A stretch of DNA of 64,000 nt. It comes from Austwickia chelonae NBRC 105200 (lineage in GTDB: Bacteria; Actinomycetota; Actinomycetes; Actinomycetales; Dermatophilaceae). Each line of letters begins with the position of its first letter. Position 1 is the first letter of the stretch. The notes under the pieces are model-generated. The model saw only the letters and a program-made list of their open reading frames with translations. It was not told where the DNA came from and ran no database searches. The stretch covers positions 496,001 through 560,000 of the forward strand of contig NZ_BAGZ01000005.1 in NCBI RefSeq assembly GCF_000298175.1, read 5' to 3'. This document shows positions 30,461 through 39,914 of the stretch, one piece after another. Position numbers and translations under genes: made by a program.

Positions 30461-31393
30461 ATGTCCCGCATCCTCGTCTCCCTGGGCGGTAACGCCCTCG
30501 GCACCGACTTCGACGAACTCGTCGACACCGTCGGTGTCATCGCCGAACCTGTCGTCGGGCTGCTGAAGGATGGGCACGAGGTCGTGATCTGCCATGGCAA
30601 CGGCCCACAGGTCGGCATGATCAAGACCGACATCGACCTGGGCAAGGCCGGGCTGCACGAGAACCGCGTCATGCCCCTCTCGGAATGCGTCGCGATGAGC
30701 CAGTCCTACATCGGCTACCACCTGCAGAACGCCATCGAGAACCAGATGCAGGTCCAAGGTGTGACCGGCAGATCCGTCACCACCGTCGTGTCACGCTGTC
30801 TCGTCGACCCGTCGGACCCCGGTTTCGCCGACCCGACCAAACCCATCGGCGCCTTCTTCACCGAAGAACAGGCCGCCGAGCACATCGCCCGGGGCAAGAC
30901 CTTCGTCGAGGACTCCGGCCGGGGCTGGCGGGAGGTCGTCGCCTCCCCCGTCCCGTTGACGATCCTGGAGAAGGACTCCGTGCACGAACTGGTCACCGCA
31001 GGCCACGTGGTGATCGCCGGCGGCGGAGGAGGCATCCCCGTGATCCGCCAGGACGGATGGACGAAAGCGATCGACGCGGTCATCGACAAGGACCGCACCT
31101 CGATCCTGCTCGCCTCCGACACCGAGTGCGACAGCCTCGCCATCCTGACCGGCGTCGAGAAGGTCGCCGTGGACTTCGGCAAACCGACCCAACGCGACCT
31201 GTCCGAACTGACCGTCGCCGACGCCGAGAAATACCTGGCCGAAGGACAGTTCCCCGCCGGATCGATGGGACCCAAGATCCAGTCCGCGATCGACTTCGCG
31301 AAATCCGGACCAGGGCGCAGATGCCTCATCACCTCCCTCGACAAACTGGTCGAGGGTCTGCGCGGCGAGACCGGCACCTGGGTCGTGGCCTGA
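30461..31393 (+). CDS. carbamate kinase (YqeA-type)
   Basis: A 310-aa amino acid kinase-fold enzyme that moves phosphate from carbamoyl phosphate to ADP, giving ATP, ammonia and CO2. It begins MSRILVSLGGNALG. CHGNGPQVGMI, GAFFTEEQA, VVIAGGGGGIPVI and GSMGPKIQSAIDF are the standard carbamate kinase motifs. Beside YgeW, whose carbamoyltransferase-type chemistry run backwards would yield carbamoyl phosphate, it would provide the energy-conserving step. Start ATG 30461 has GGAAGGA upstream. Its stop overlaps the next start (TGATG). Confidence 0.95.
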   Translation: MSRILVSLGGNALGTDFDELVDTVGVIAEPVVGLLKDGHEVVICHGNGPQVGMIKTDIDLGKAGLHENRVMPLSECVAMSQSYIGYHLQNAIENQMQVQGVTGRSVTTVVSRCLVDPSDPGFADPTKPIGAFFTEEQAAEHIARGKTFVEDSGRGWREVVASPVPLTILEKDSVHELVTAGHVVIAGGGGGIPVIRQDGWTKAIDAVIDKDRTSILLASDTECDSLAILTGVEKVAVDFGKPTQRDLSELTVADAEKYLAEGQFPAGSMGPKIQSAIDFAKSGPGRRCLITSLDKLVEGLRGETGTWVVA

Positions 31394-32649
31394 TGTCCAC
31401 GACGGCGACCGGCACCACCGTACGTCGCGGTGTGGTCACCGGATACCGGTGCGCCACGTGCGGCACATCGGTCGCCGTCGACCAGACCCACCCCTGGCGG
31501 TGCCCGTCCGCGCCCGTCGAGGACAACCACCACGTCCTGCACCCCGTGACCGACGGACCGGACCCCGAGGAGATCGACCACCCGAATCCTTTCGTCCGGT
31601 ACGGACGTTCCTTGGCCTGGTGGGCTTTCGCACGCGCCCACGGCATGACCGAGGAACGATGCATCGCCCTGACCCGGGACGTGGCCGCAGGCTTCCGCGT
31701 GACACCTTTCGGCCCGCACCCGGCCCTGTCCGAACAGCTCGGTGCCGACATCTGGGTCAAGGACGAGACCGGCAACGTGGGCGGCTCGCACAAGGCGCGT
31801 CACCTCGTCGGGATCCTGCTGCACCTGCGGGCCGCCGAAGAGCTGGGCCTGGCCGACGGCCCCCCTCGACCGCTGGCGATCGCCTCCTGCGGGAATGCCG
31901 CGATAGCCGCCTCCACGCTGGCGAAGGCAGCCAGATGGCCGATCCAGGTCTACGTGCCGGAGACCGCCTCGTCCGCGGTCATGCGGACGCTCTCCGATCT
32001 GGGCGCGTCCGTCACCCCGTGCACACGTCGGCCGGGGACACCCGGTGACCCTGCGGTGGCGGCCTTCCGCATAGCCGTCACAGACGGCGCCGTCCCGTTC
32101 AGCGTGCAGGGCCCGGAGAACGGACTGTGCCTGGACGGCGGCCGGACCATCGGCTGGGAGATGAGAGCGGCCCTGCCCGCACCGGCCCGCGTGGTGATCC
32201 AGGTCGGCGGTGGCGCCTTCGCGGCCTGCACCGCTTGGGGCCTGGGACCGCAGTACCGCGTCGACTGTGCCCAGACCGAAGGAGGAGCGCCCTTGGAACG
32301 CGCCTGGCGACTGGCCGATCAGACGCCCGTCGACCGGCTCGGCGACCGCTGGGCAGATCTCATGACCCCCTGGGACGGCCCGGTCTCACTGGCCGACGGG
32401 ATCCTCGACGACGAGACCTACGACTGGCAGGCCGACATCGAGGTCATGCGCGCCTCGGGCGGCCGACCGATCGTGATCGCCGAAGAACAGGTCCGAGAGG
32501 CCGACGCCCTGGTCCGAGCCTTGGGTCCGCAGGTCTCCCCCACCGGGACTGCGGGGCTGGCGGCGCTCCTGCCCGGAAAGGGAACAGGAACCGGTGTCAC
32601 CCCCGGCGAACGTATCGCGATCGTCTTCTCGGGGTGTGTCCGCCACTGA
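31393..32649 (+). CDS. threonine synthase-like PLP-dependent enzyme (possible diaminopropionate ammonia-lyase substitute)
   Basis: A 418-aa fold-type II PLP enzyme. The N-terminus has a zinc-ribbon-like CATCG...CP pair (YRCATCGTSVAVDQTHPWRCP), as in threonine synthase-like proteins. The PLP lysine is in GNVGGSHKARHLVG, the phosphate loop resembles ASCGNAAIAASTLAKA, and a Gly-rich VQVGG region is also present. It is not the usual YgeX (2,3-diaminopropionate ammonia-lyase), which occupies this place in other yge clusters. By context it may perform the same alpha,beta-elimination or process another amino acid. It is coupled to carbamate kinase by TGATG. Confidence 0.8.
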   Translation: MSTTATGTTVRRGVVTGYRCATCGTSVAVDQTHPWRCPSAPVEDNHHVLHPVTDGPDPEEIDHPNPFVRYGRSLAWWAFARAHGMTEERCIALTRDVAAGFRVTPFGPHPALSEQLGADIWVKDETGNVGGSHKARHLVGILLHLRAAEELGLADGPPRPLAIASCGNAAIAASTLAKAARWPIQVYVPETASSAVMRTLSDLGASVTPCTRRPGTPGDPAVAAFRIAVTDGAVPFSVQGPENGLCLDGGRTIGWEMRAALPAPARVVIQVGGGAFAACTAWGLGPQYRVDCAQTEGGAPLERAWRLADQTPVDRLGDRWADLMTPWDGPVSLADGILDDETYDWQADIEVMRASGGRPIVIAEEQVREADALVRALGPQVSPTGTAGLAALLPGKGTGTGVTPGERIAIVFSGCVRH

Positions 32650-32751
32650 CAGGGACCCGCCGAAGAGGAAGGGTGCACCGTCGTTTCGTCCGCGCACAGA
32701 TGGGTAGCGCCCCTTCCGTACGGTGAATCCCCGGACCGGAAGGGCGGACCC

Positions 32752-33006
32752 ATGTCCGACATATATGACCACGAGCAGCTCCAACCCGAGGAGACCCTCG
32801 TCGAACAACCCACCGACGACATCCTCGACACCGGATACCGTCCGCCGGACGAGCGACCCCGTCACCACGGCCTGGACAAGTCACCGGCCGAGGAACACGC
32901 GCACGAGACGATCGAGGAACGCCTCGCCCAGGAAGAACCCGAAGACCCCGATCTGCCCGGGACCACGCTGCCCGCACCTGCCGAGGACCCCGGCTCCCCA
33001 GAGTGA
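32752..33006 (+). CDS. small acidic protein resembling DUF5709
   Basis: An 84-aa very acidic, Pro-rich protein with no membrane segment. The pattern LQPEETLVEQPTDDILDTGYRPPDE followed by ETIEERLAQEEPE resembles the actinobacterial DUF5709 family, of unknown function. GGAAGGG lies ahead of ATG 32752. It stands between the PLP gene and the convergent ABC genes and has no evident link to purine metabolism. Confidence 0.7.
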   Translation: MSDIYDHEQLQPEETLVEQPTDDILDTGYRPPDERPRHHGLDKSPAEEHAHETIEERLAQEEPEDPDLPGTTLPAPAEDPGSPE

Positions 33007-33060
33007 TCCCCCCGCACTCGTCAGCGCGGGTCGGCAGAGCTCCCCTGCGAGGACGTCCGC

Positions 33061-34665
33061 TCACCTGAGCTGCATCGACGCCAAGGCCTCGGGCCATCGC
33101 CCGTCCAGCACCGCGCCTCCCCAACGACACCCGACCCAGATCACGCCCCACCCCCACAGCGGGCCGATGACCAAGGACGTCGCTGCCGCCCAGGACGAAC
33201 CACGCAGGACGACGAAGACCAGGATCACCACCGGCAGCGAACACACAAGAACTCCGAAGAGACACATCAGGCTGACCACCAACGAACCGGCCTTCTCCCC
33301 GCCACCCGACTGGAACGGGTTACCGTCCGAAGGAGGAACCGCCCACTGGACGAACGCACTCGCCCAGGACGACACCCCTAATCCGGTGAACAACAGGCAG
33401 GCCGTCAGCCCGGTCACCACGAGAAACTGCTCCACATCCGACGCGAAGAAAACCGTGACCGACACCAGGAGAAGGACCAACGGGCCGACCAACAACAGAT
33501 GCGCCCAGACCCTCCCCCACCGGTCGTCCCTTCCAGGCAGGCCGGCCAGGACATGGGCGTGGACAGCGGTGCCGTCCATCGCCAAGCTGTTGAGCTGCAA
33601 CAACCCGGCCATCATCGCGAGGAAGGGGGCCGAGGACATCGCGGTGAGGAAGGTCTCCCCCTGGGAAGAGGCCCCTCCTACCCAGGCGGGAGCCGTCATG
33701 ATCAGCGGCAGTGCGGCGATAGTCACCAACTGAACCTTCAGCCTGCTGTCCCGCAGAAAAGTACGCACTACCCGGGCTGCGACTGCACCCCGTGGCGTCA
33801 ACCCGAACAACCGCTCCAGTTTCCCCTTGTCCCGGACGAATTCACCCGAGCCTTCACCGCCTCCCGGGGCCACCAGCGTACGGTCCAAGGAGTGTTCCCA
33901 CCATCGGGCCAACAGGACGATCAAGGCGCAGGCCAGCACCAGATGCACCAGCGCGGAAACGGGTCGGCCCGTCGCCAGGTCGTAAGGCACCGACCACGCC
34001 CACCCGAAGGGCGACCACGACGTGAAACCCACGATCGAACTGACCGATCCCGGCTGCCCTCCCTTCTCGAAGGACAAGGACAACACCTTGACCGCGAGCT
34101 GCATCCCTATGCCGAGGAAGGCCGCGCCGAAAGCCACGATGGCTGCCGCTTTCTCCTTGGTACGACGGGAACTCAACGAACCGGAGAGCGCAGTGGTCAA
34201 CATCCGGCTCATCAGAATGCAGGTCACCGCGCCGAGTGGTACCGCGACCACTGCGGCCGCCGTAGTGGCCGGGTTCGCACTCCAGGCGATGACCAGGCAC
34301 AACGAGAGCGCCAGGAGAGCTCCTCCGGGTGCACCGATGAAGGACGCGGCGACCAGCCCCGGCAGTAGATGTCGAGCCGGGAGCGGCAGAAGTGCGAATC
34401 GCCCGGGGTCGAGGGTCTCGTCGACTCCGAAGAAGAGCAACGGAAGGACAAGCCAACCCAGGGTGAGCAGGGAGAACGCCGGGACGACCACGGCCCCCAG
34501 CTCTGCACCACCCGCACCTCTGGCGAAGACGAGAAGCAGACCGAGCGGAAGCACCATCGCCGCGGTCCACAGGTAGGCCAGTACCAGCCCGAAGGACGAC
34601 CAGCCGCTGCGCCGGAAGGACCGGCCCAGCAAGGTCAGTTTGAGTCGGACGAGGACTGCAACCAT
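33061..34665 (-). CDS. ABC-2 type transporter permease
   Basis: A 534-aa polytopic membrane protein with about twelve hydrophobic segments arranged in two halves (for example LVLAYLWTAAMVLPLGLLLVF near the start and LLLVGPLVLLLVSVTVFFA near residue 400). It is the membrane half of an exporter with the ATPase immediately upstream. Substrate is unknown. The start ATG lies 31 bases inside the ATPase gene, with GGAGAAGG before it, so the two are translated together. It runs opposite to the ygeW series and separates the two halves of the purine cluster. Confidence 0.8.
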   Translation of the reverse strand: MVAVLVRLKLTLLGRSFRRSGWSSFGLVLAYLWTAAMVLPLGLLLVFARGAGGAELGAVVVPAFSLLTLGWLVLPLLFFGVDETLDPGRFALLPLPARHLLPGLVAASFIGAPGGALLALSLCLVIAWSANPATTAAAVVAVPLGAVTCILMSRMLTTALSGSLSSRRTKEKAAAIVAFGAAFLGIGMQLAVKVLSLSFEKGGQPGSVSSIVGFTSWSPFGWAWSVPYDLATGRPVSALVHLVLACALIVLLARWWEHSLDRTLVAPGGGEGSGEFVRDKGKLERLFGLTPRGAVAARVVRTFLRDSRLKVQLVTIAALPLIMTAPAWVGGASSQGETFLTAMSSAPFLAMMAGLLQLNSLAMDGTAVHAHVLAGLPGRDDRWGRVWAHLLLVGPLVLLLVSVTVFFASDVEQFLVVTGLTACLLFTGLGVSSWASAFVQWAVPPSDGNPFQSGGGEKAGSLVVSLMCLFGVLVCSLPVVILVFVVLRGSSWAAATSLVIGPLWGWGVIWVGCRWGGAVLDGRWPEALASMQLR

Positions 34666-35408
34666 GTCAGGCCACCTTCTCCGCTGCCGGACGAGATTCC
34701 TACCAAGGCCAGGAAACGCTCCTGCAAGGACAGACCGTTGCAGACGTCCTGGGTGGCGCCGACGGCCAGGACCCGCCCGTCGGCGATGACCCCGACACCG
34801 TCACAGAGATGTTCGACCAGTTCCATGACGTGGCTGGAGAGGACCACGGTGCCGCCTGCGCGGACATAGTTGCGCAGGATCGTCCGGATCACCTCCCCGG
34901 AGACCGGATCCACCGATTCGAAGGGTTCGTCCAGGACGAGCAGGCCCGGGGCGTGCAGGAGCGCGCAGGCCAGGGAGATCTTCTTCTTCATCCCGGCGGA
35001 GTAGTCGGCGACGACGAGATCGGCGTCACCGGAGAGCCCCAAGGTGTCGAGCAGCTCCCTGCTGCGCCGGTCGATCTCGGCGGGTTCCATTTTCCGGAGC
35101 AGGCCCATGTAGCGCAGGAGTTCACGCCCGGAGAGGCGGTCGAAGAGCCGCATCCCGTCGGCCATCACCCCCATCCCGGCCTTGGCCCGGGCCGGGTTCT
35201 CCCAGACGTCGTTCCCGAGGACGTAGGCGCTGCCGGCGTCCGGTCGTAGCAGCCCGGTCGCCATGGCCAGAGTGGTGGTCTTGCCCGCCCCGTTCGGCCC
35301 GACCAGCCCGAAGAGCACCCCGGTAGGGACAGCCAGGTGGAGTTGGTCGACAGCGACCTTGCCACCGAAGGACTTCCGTAATCCGGTGAGTTCCAGGGCA
35401 TAGGACAT
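34635..35408 (-). CDS. ABC transporter ATP-binding protein
   Basis: A 257-aa nucleotide-binding domain. Walker A is GPNGAGKTTT (about 38-47), the signature is DYSAGMKKKISLA, and Walker B is LLVLDEPFESVDP, followed by the H-loop in VVLSSHVMELVEHLC. It is of the ABC-2/DrrA-type exporter class. I start it at ATG 35408 (MSYALELTGL); an in-frame ATG at 35417 is equally possible. It pairs with the overlapping permease gene and lies 75 bases from the ssnA stop on the same strand. Confidence 0.88.
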   Translation of the reverse strand: MSYALELTGLRKSFGGKVAVDQLHLAVPTGVLFGLVGPNGAGKTTTLAMATGLLRPDAGSAYVLGNDVWENPARAKAGMGVMADGMRLFDRLSGRELLRYMGLLRKMEPAEIDRRSRELLDTLGLSGDADLVVADYSAGMKKKISLACALLHAPGLLVLDEPFESVDPVSGEVIRTILRNYVRAGGTVVLSSHVMELVEHLCDGVGVIADGRVLAVGATQDVCNGLSLQERFLALVGISSGSGEGGLTWLQSSSDSN

Positions 35409-35482
35409 AGCACCCATCCAAACACGACGGCCGAGGTCGGGGCGCCTGGCAGGGAAAAGTTTCGGTGGCGCCCCGGCCTCGG

Positions 35483-36808
35483 TCACATCCGAGCCCAGAT
35501 CCGGGGGGCTCGCTCACGGGACCGGGCGAAGATCTCCGCCTCGTCGACGGTGAGGATCCGTCGGTCACGCATGACCCACCGGCCGGCGACCATCGTGTCG
35601 TGGGTGAGTGCTCCGGTCATGCCGAAAAGTAGATGTCCCAGGGTGTTGTCACCGTTCATCGGGGTCTGTGGGAGGTAGTCCTGGGTGATCACGTCCGCAT
35701 AGGCGCCGGGGACGAGAACACCGAGCGGTTTCCGCCAGTAGCGGGCGGCGATGGCCGGGTTGTTCCGGAAGAGCAGTGTCGCTGCTTCCATGAAGCCCGC
35801 GGTCGGGTCGGCGAGCCGGTGGCTCTGGGCGATCTTCGCCACCGAGGCCGAGGCCAGCATGTCGGCCAGGTAGGCGTCGGTGCCCAGGCCGCATCGGATA
35901 CCTCTGCGGAGCATTTCGACGACCTTGGTCACGCCGACGGCATTGCCCATGTTGGAGTGGGGGTTGGTGACGACGGAGGTGTCGGTCTCCTTGATGAGTT
36001 CCATCTCGGACTCGTCGACGTGGACGCAGTGCACGAGGATCGTCTCGGGGCCGAGCATTCCCGCGTCGTGGAAGCGTCGGACGATACGTTTCCCGGTGAG
36101 TCCTTCGCAGGCCGGTTCGTCCTCGGGTCCTTCGGCGGTGTGGACGTGGAAACCGGTGACCCCGGCGTCGCGGACGGCTGTCACGCACCGTTCCAGGGTC
36201 TCCTGGGAGACGGTGAACGAGGCGTGCATCCCGAAGAGCCCTGTGATCAGGTCGTCCGGGGAAGCCGCGGTCTCCTTCATGAAGGAGATGTTCTCCTCGA
36301 TCTGCCGGGTGAGGATCTCCGGTCCGTCCCGGTCGGAGGTCTCGTAGCAGAGGCTGGCGCGGATGCCCAGGGCGCGGGCGGCGTCGGCCTGGGTCGTCAG
36401 GGAACCGGTGACGGCGTAGGGGCTGGAGTGGTGGTCGATGACGGTGGTCACGCCGTTGCGGATCGACTCGACGAAGGTCGTGGACGTGTTGAGTTCGACG
36501 TCCTCCGGTTCCAGGAGACGGTCGAGTTTCCACCACAGTTTCTCGAGTACACCGGTGAAGGTCGTGCCTTGTTCGGTGGCGGCCATGCCTCGTGCGTAAT
36601 GGCTGTAGGCGTGGGTGTGGGCGTTGATCAGGCCGGGCATGATGACGCGCCCGGAGACGTCGACGTAGTCCTCTCCGGGATGCGCGGCGCGCAGGTCGAC
36701 GTCGGGGGCGACGTCGACGATGGTGTCGCCTTCGATGCGGATCGCGCCGTTCTCGAGGTACGGGTTGTCCGGGTCGTGGGTGATGACCGGTCCGTTTCCG
36801 ATGATCAT
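35483..36808 (-). CDS. ssnA: SsnA-type amidohydrolase
   Basis: A 441-aa amidohydrolase-superfamily enzyme of the SsnA group. The metal-binding HTHAYSHYARG follows PGLIN near residue 60. Other conserved histidines are in GFHVHTAEGPEDE and ILVHCVHVDESEM, and the catalytic Asp is in RCGLGTDAYLADML. SsnA proteins occur with YgfK in yge/ygf clusters and are assigned to hydrolysis in purine breakdown (guanine deaminase-like fold). Precise substrate is inferred, not shown. ATG 36808 is 4 bases beyond the ygfK stop, hence the same operon; the frame's upstream extension lies inside ygfK. Confidence 0.92.
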   Translation of the reverse strand: MIIGNGPVITHDPDNPYLENGAIRIEGDTIVDVAPDVDLRAAHPGEDYVDVSGRVIMPGLINAHTHAYSHYARGMAATEQGTTFTGVLEKLWWKLDRLLEPEDVELNTSTTFVESIRNGVTTVIDHHSSPYAVTGSLTTQADAARALGIRASLCYETSDRDGPEILTRQIEENISFMKETAASPDDLITGLFGMHASFTVSQETLERCVTAVRDAGVTGFHVHTAEGPEDEPACEGLTGKRIVRRFHDAGMLGPETILVHCVHVDESEMELIKETDTSVVTNPHSNMGNAVGVTKVVEMLRRGIRCGLGTDAYLADMLASASVAKIAQSHRLADPTAGFMEAATLLFRNNPAIAARYWRKPLGVLVPGAYADVITQDYLPQTPMNGDNTLGHLLFGMTGALTHDTMVAGRWVMRDRRILTVDEAEIFARSRERAPRIWARM

Positions 36809-36812
36809 GTCG

Positions 36813-39800
36813 TCACGCCTTCGCGGTAGGGGTGAGCAGGTAGGAGTAGCGTCCTTCGAGTTGATCGAGGACCGCAGCCATCTCGGCGGTGAGCGGGTCC
36901 GCCGCGCCGGTGTCCTGTTCCCGGTCGTGGCGGATGATGTCACCGCCGGGCAGGCGGACCAGGTAGGTGCGGCCACCGGTGTGCAGGAAGCCGGGGTTGG
37001 TGGAGTCCTCGAAGTCGGTCTGTTCCCAGAAGACGGTGAGTTTGTCCTTGTAGGGCAGTCCGGCGTGCGGGCAGAAGGTTCCGCAGGTGTTGCATTCGTT
37101 GCACAGGCCGTCGATGTGGACGATCTGTCGGGAGTCCGCGAAGCCGGGGACGGCCAGGGCCACATTGGCCCGGTTGGGGCAGACCTCGGTGCAGATCTCG
37201 CAGATGTCCTGGCAGGTCAGGCAGCGTTCGCCTTCTTTGCGTCCGTTGATCTCGGCGATCATCAGGCCGCGGCGGGCGTGGACGTCGGTGGGGGGCCGGT
37301 GCACGGTCGGGTGTGGCCGGGCGTAGTCCGGCACGATGCCTTCGGATTCGAGGATGGCCCGGCAGGCGATCTTGGCGTCGGCGATGGCTTGCACGATCGT
37401 GGCCGGCCCGCGGCGTCCGTCGCCGATGACGTGGACGCCGGGCACCGTGCATTCGAGGTGTTCGTCGACGACGGGGTGTCGGCGCGCGTCGAGTTCGATG
37501 CCGTTGCGGGTGTAGTCGTCGCCGAGGACGGTGGCACCGGTGGCTCCGATGACGGTGTCGAAGGGCATGTCCTGGTATTCGCCGGTGCCGGTGACGGAGC
37601 GCCGGCCGCTGGCGTCGACCGGTCCGAGTGTCATCCGTTCGACACGCAGGGTGGTGCCGTCGTAGGAGACGGGGGCGAGGAGTTCGTGCATGGGGAGGCC
37701 TTCGGCTCGTACCGTGTTGACCTCGTGTTGGGTGGCCGGCATGAAGGGTTCGGTCCGTCGGTAGATCAGTTCGGCCGTTTCTACGCCGGGTAGGCGTGTG
37801 GCGGTGCGGACGCAGTCCATGGCTACGTCGCCGGCACCGATGACGGCGATCCGTCGGCCGTATTCGTGTCCGTTCTCGTTCTGGGTCTGCCAGAGGAAGT
37901 CGAGGGCGTCCAGGATGTGTTCCTGTCCTTCTCGGACGGGGCTCTGTCCTCGTCCCCAGGCTCCGATGGCCACGACGACGTGTCCGTAGTTCTTCTTCAG
38001 CTCGGTGACGTCGAAGGCGGGGTCGGTGTCGAAGTGGAAGTGCACGCCGAGGGAGGTCGCCAACCGGTAGTCACGGTCGATCTGTTCCCGGTCGATGCGG
38101 AAGCCGGGGATGATGTGGCTGACGATGCCGTACGGGTGGCTGAGTTTTTCGAAGACGTCGACGTCCATCCCGTTGCGGCGCAGGAAGATCGCTGCTGCGA
38201 TGCCGCCGGGGCCGGCGCCGATGACGGCTGTCCTGACCGGGGTGCGCAGTTCGGGGCCGAGGGTGCGTCGGATGTATTCCTCCTGGGCGCCGTCCGCGGC
38301 GGCCAGTTTGACACCTCGCATGTCGATGGAGATGTCGTAGTCGAGCCGGGTGCAGTGTTCTCGACATTGTTCGGAGCAGAGCACGCCGGTGATCGTCGGG
38401 GAGGTGTTGTCGAGGGCGATCACGGAGAAGGCCTCGGTGTACTGTCCGGCTGCGGTCAGCGCCAGATATTCGGGGATCTGTTGTTCGACGGGGCATCCGC
38501 CGTGTTCGCAGGGTGCTTTGAAGCAGTCGGTGAGTGGCAGCGCGGTCGAGGTCTTCCGGGAACGGATCTTCTCCCGCCACCGCTTGTGGTAGCGCTCGCC
38601 GGCGAAGAGGTCTTCCACGGCCCGGTCGAGGGCTTGGACGTCGATGCCGGAGTAGTCCGACATGGCCTGGGCGGTTTCGTCGGCGAGTTGATTGAACCGG
38701 GTGACTCCGCCCGGTTTGAGGATGGTGGTGGCGACGGTGACCGGTTGGATGCCGGTGCGCAGGACCTGGGCGATGTTGAAGGCGTCGATGCCTCCGGAGA
38801 AGGAGATCGGGAGTTTCCCGTCGAAAGCGTGGGAGAGTTTCTGCGCCAGGGAGAGGGACAGGACGTACAGGCTGCGCCCGGACATGTACATCTCTTCGGC
38901 GGGCAGTTCGCCTGCGGCGACCTGGACCGGGAAGGTGTTGGTGAGTTTCACTCCGAAGCGCAGGCCTCGTTCCTCGGCGACGGCGGTGAGTCGGTGGAAC
39001 ATCGGGACGGCGTCCTCGAACTGGAGGTCGGCGACGAAGTGGTGGTCGTCGAAGGTGAGGTATTCGTAGCCGAGCCGGTCGAGGGAGGTGCGCGCGTAGT
39101 CGTAGCCGAGCATCGTCGGATTGCATTTGACGAAGGTGTTGAACCCTTTTTCCGTCAGCAGGTGCATGGCGATGCGTTCGATCTCGTCGGCGGGGCATCC
39201 GTGCAGGGTGGACAGGGTGACGGATCGGCTGAGTCGGGGGTCGATGCGGTCGAGGTCGTCGCGGGTGAAGTAGGTGAATTCGGGCAGGTGTTCTTCGACC
39301 CACTGGTGGCATTCCTGCCAGGCCCGGGTGCCGGAGGCGTCGGCGATGTCGTTCAGATAGGTATCGATCTTCTCGCTGCGGATGCCGTCGAGGTCGTAGC
39401 CGACGCTGATGTTGAAGGCGATGTCCTCGAGGCTGCCGAGCTGGCATTCACGGGCGAGCACGGCGATGGCGAAGTAGGCGCGCACGTATTCTTCGAAGGC
39501 TTGGGGGACGGTCAGTTCGGTGGACCATTCGCAGTTGTAGCCCTCGTCCTGGGCGTCGATGCAGGGTTTGGGGACGGCGTGGCGGATCTCCTCGCCGTCC
39601 ATGCGCTGGACGGTCTTGAGTTCCATGAATCGGGCGCCGGCGAGATAGGAGGCCAGGATGTTGTGGGCCATCTGGGTGTTCGGTCCGGCGGCGGGGCCCA
39701 GCGGGAGGGCGAGCCGGTCTCCGAAGGCGTTGATGATCAGCCGTGGCCGGGGGGTCGTCCAGAAGTGGTCGCGGCGTACTCCGAAGATCGACTGGTCGGT

Positions 39801-39866
39801 TCGGAGTTCTTCCTGGGCCCACCTCATCAGGTGGTCGAAGGAGAGCGGTCGCATCAGGTCACCCAT
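36813..39866 (-). CDS. ygfK: YgfK-type multidomain Fe-S/flavin oxidoreductase (putative selenate reductase subunit)
   Basis: A 1017-aa protein. The N-terminal half is a dihydropyrimidine-dehydrogenase-like barrel (LPLGPAAGPNTQMAHNI, SVTLSTLHGCPADEIERIAMHLL, KCNPTMLGYDYAR, LTNTFPVQVAAGELPAEEMYMSGRS). The middle is an NADPH:FAD oxidoreductase of the GltD type (AVIGAGPGGIAAAIFLRRNG, AVIGAGDVAMDCVRTA). The C-terminus carries two Fe-S motifs, CLTCQDICEICTEVCP and CNECNTCGTFCP. It matches E. coli YgfK along its length. The family is needed for anaerobic purine use, and its exact redox reaction here is inferred. It is upstream of ssnA in one operon. Confidence 0.94.
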   Translation of the reverse strand: MGDLMRPLSFDHLMRWAQEELRTDQSIFGVRRDHFWTTPRPRLIINAFGDRLALPLGPAAGPNTQMAHNILASYLAGARFMELKTVQRMDGEEIRHAVPKPCIDAQDEGYNCEWSTELTVPQAFEEYVRAYFAIAVLARECQLGSLEDIAFNISVGYDLDGIRSEKIDTYLNDIADASGTRAWQECHQWVEEHLPEFTYFTRDDLDRIDPRLSRSVTLSTLHGCPADEIERIAMHLLTEKGFNTFVKCNPTMLGYDYARTSLDRLGYEYLTFDDHHFVADLQFEDAVPMFHRLTAVAEERGLRFGVKLTNTFPVQVAAGELPAEEMYMSGRSLYVLSLSLAQKLSHAFDGKLPISFSGGIDAFNIAQVLRTGIQPVTVATTILKPGGVTRFNQLADETAQAMSDYSGIDVQALDRAVEDLFAGERYHKRWREKIRSRKTSTALPLTDCFKAPCEHGGCPVEQQIPEYLALTAAGQYTEAFSVIALDNTSPTITGVLCSEQCREHCTRLDYDISIDMRGVKLAAADGAQEEYIRRTLGPELRTPVRTAVIGAGPGGIAAAIFLRRNGMDVDVFEKLSHPYGIVSHIIPGFRIDREQIDRDYRLATSLGVHFHFDTDPAFDVTELKKNYGHVVVAIGAWGRGQSPVREGQEHILDALDFLWQTQNENGHEYGRRIAVIGAGDVAMDCVRTATRLPGVETAELIYRRTEPFMPATQHEVNTVRAEGLPMHELLAPVSYDGTTLRVERMTLGPVDASGRRSVTGTGEYQDMPFDTVIGATGATVLGDDYTRNGIELDARRHPVVDEHLECTVPGVHVIGDGRRGPATIVQAIADAKIACRAILESEGIVPDYARPHPTVHRPPTDVHARRGLMIAEINGRKEGERCLTCQDICEICTEVCPNRANVALAVPGFADSRQIVHIDGLCNECNTCGTFCPHAGLPYKDKLTVFWEQTDFEDSTNPGFLHTGGRTYLVRLPGGDIIRHDREQDTGAADPLTAEMAAVLDQLEGRYSYLLTPTAKA

Positions 39867-39914
39867 GTCGGGATCCTCCGGGGTCGTACGGCGTTGGCGG
39901 TGGTGCTGTGACGG

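Noticed and set aside
37866-39911. 681-aa open frame on plus opposite ygfK
   Set aside because: It is the high-GC antisense shadow of ygfK (Val/Gly/Asp-rich, no family features); ygfK matches its family along its whole length.
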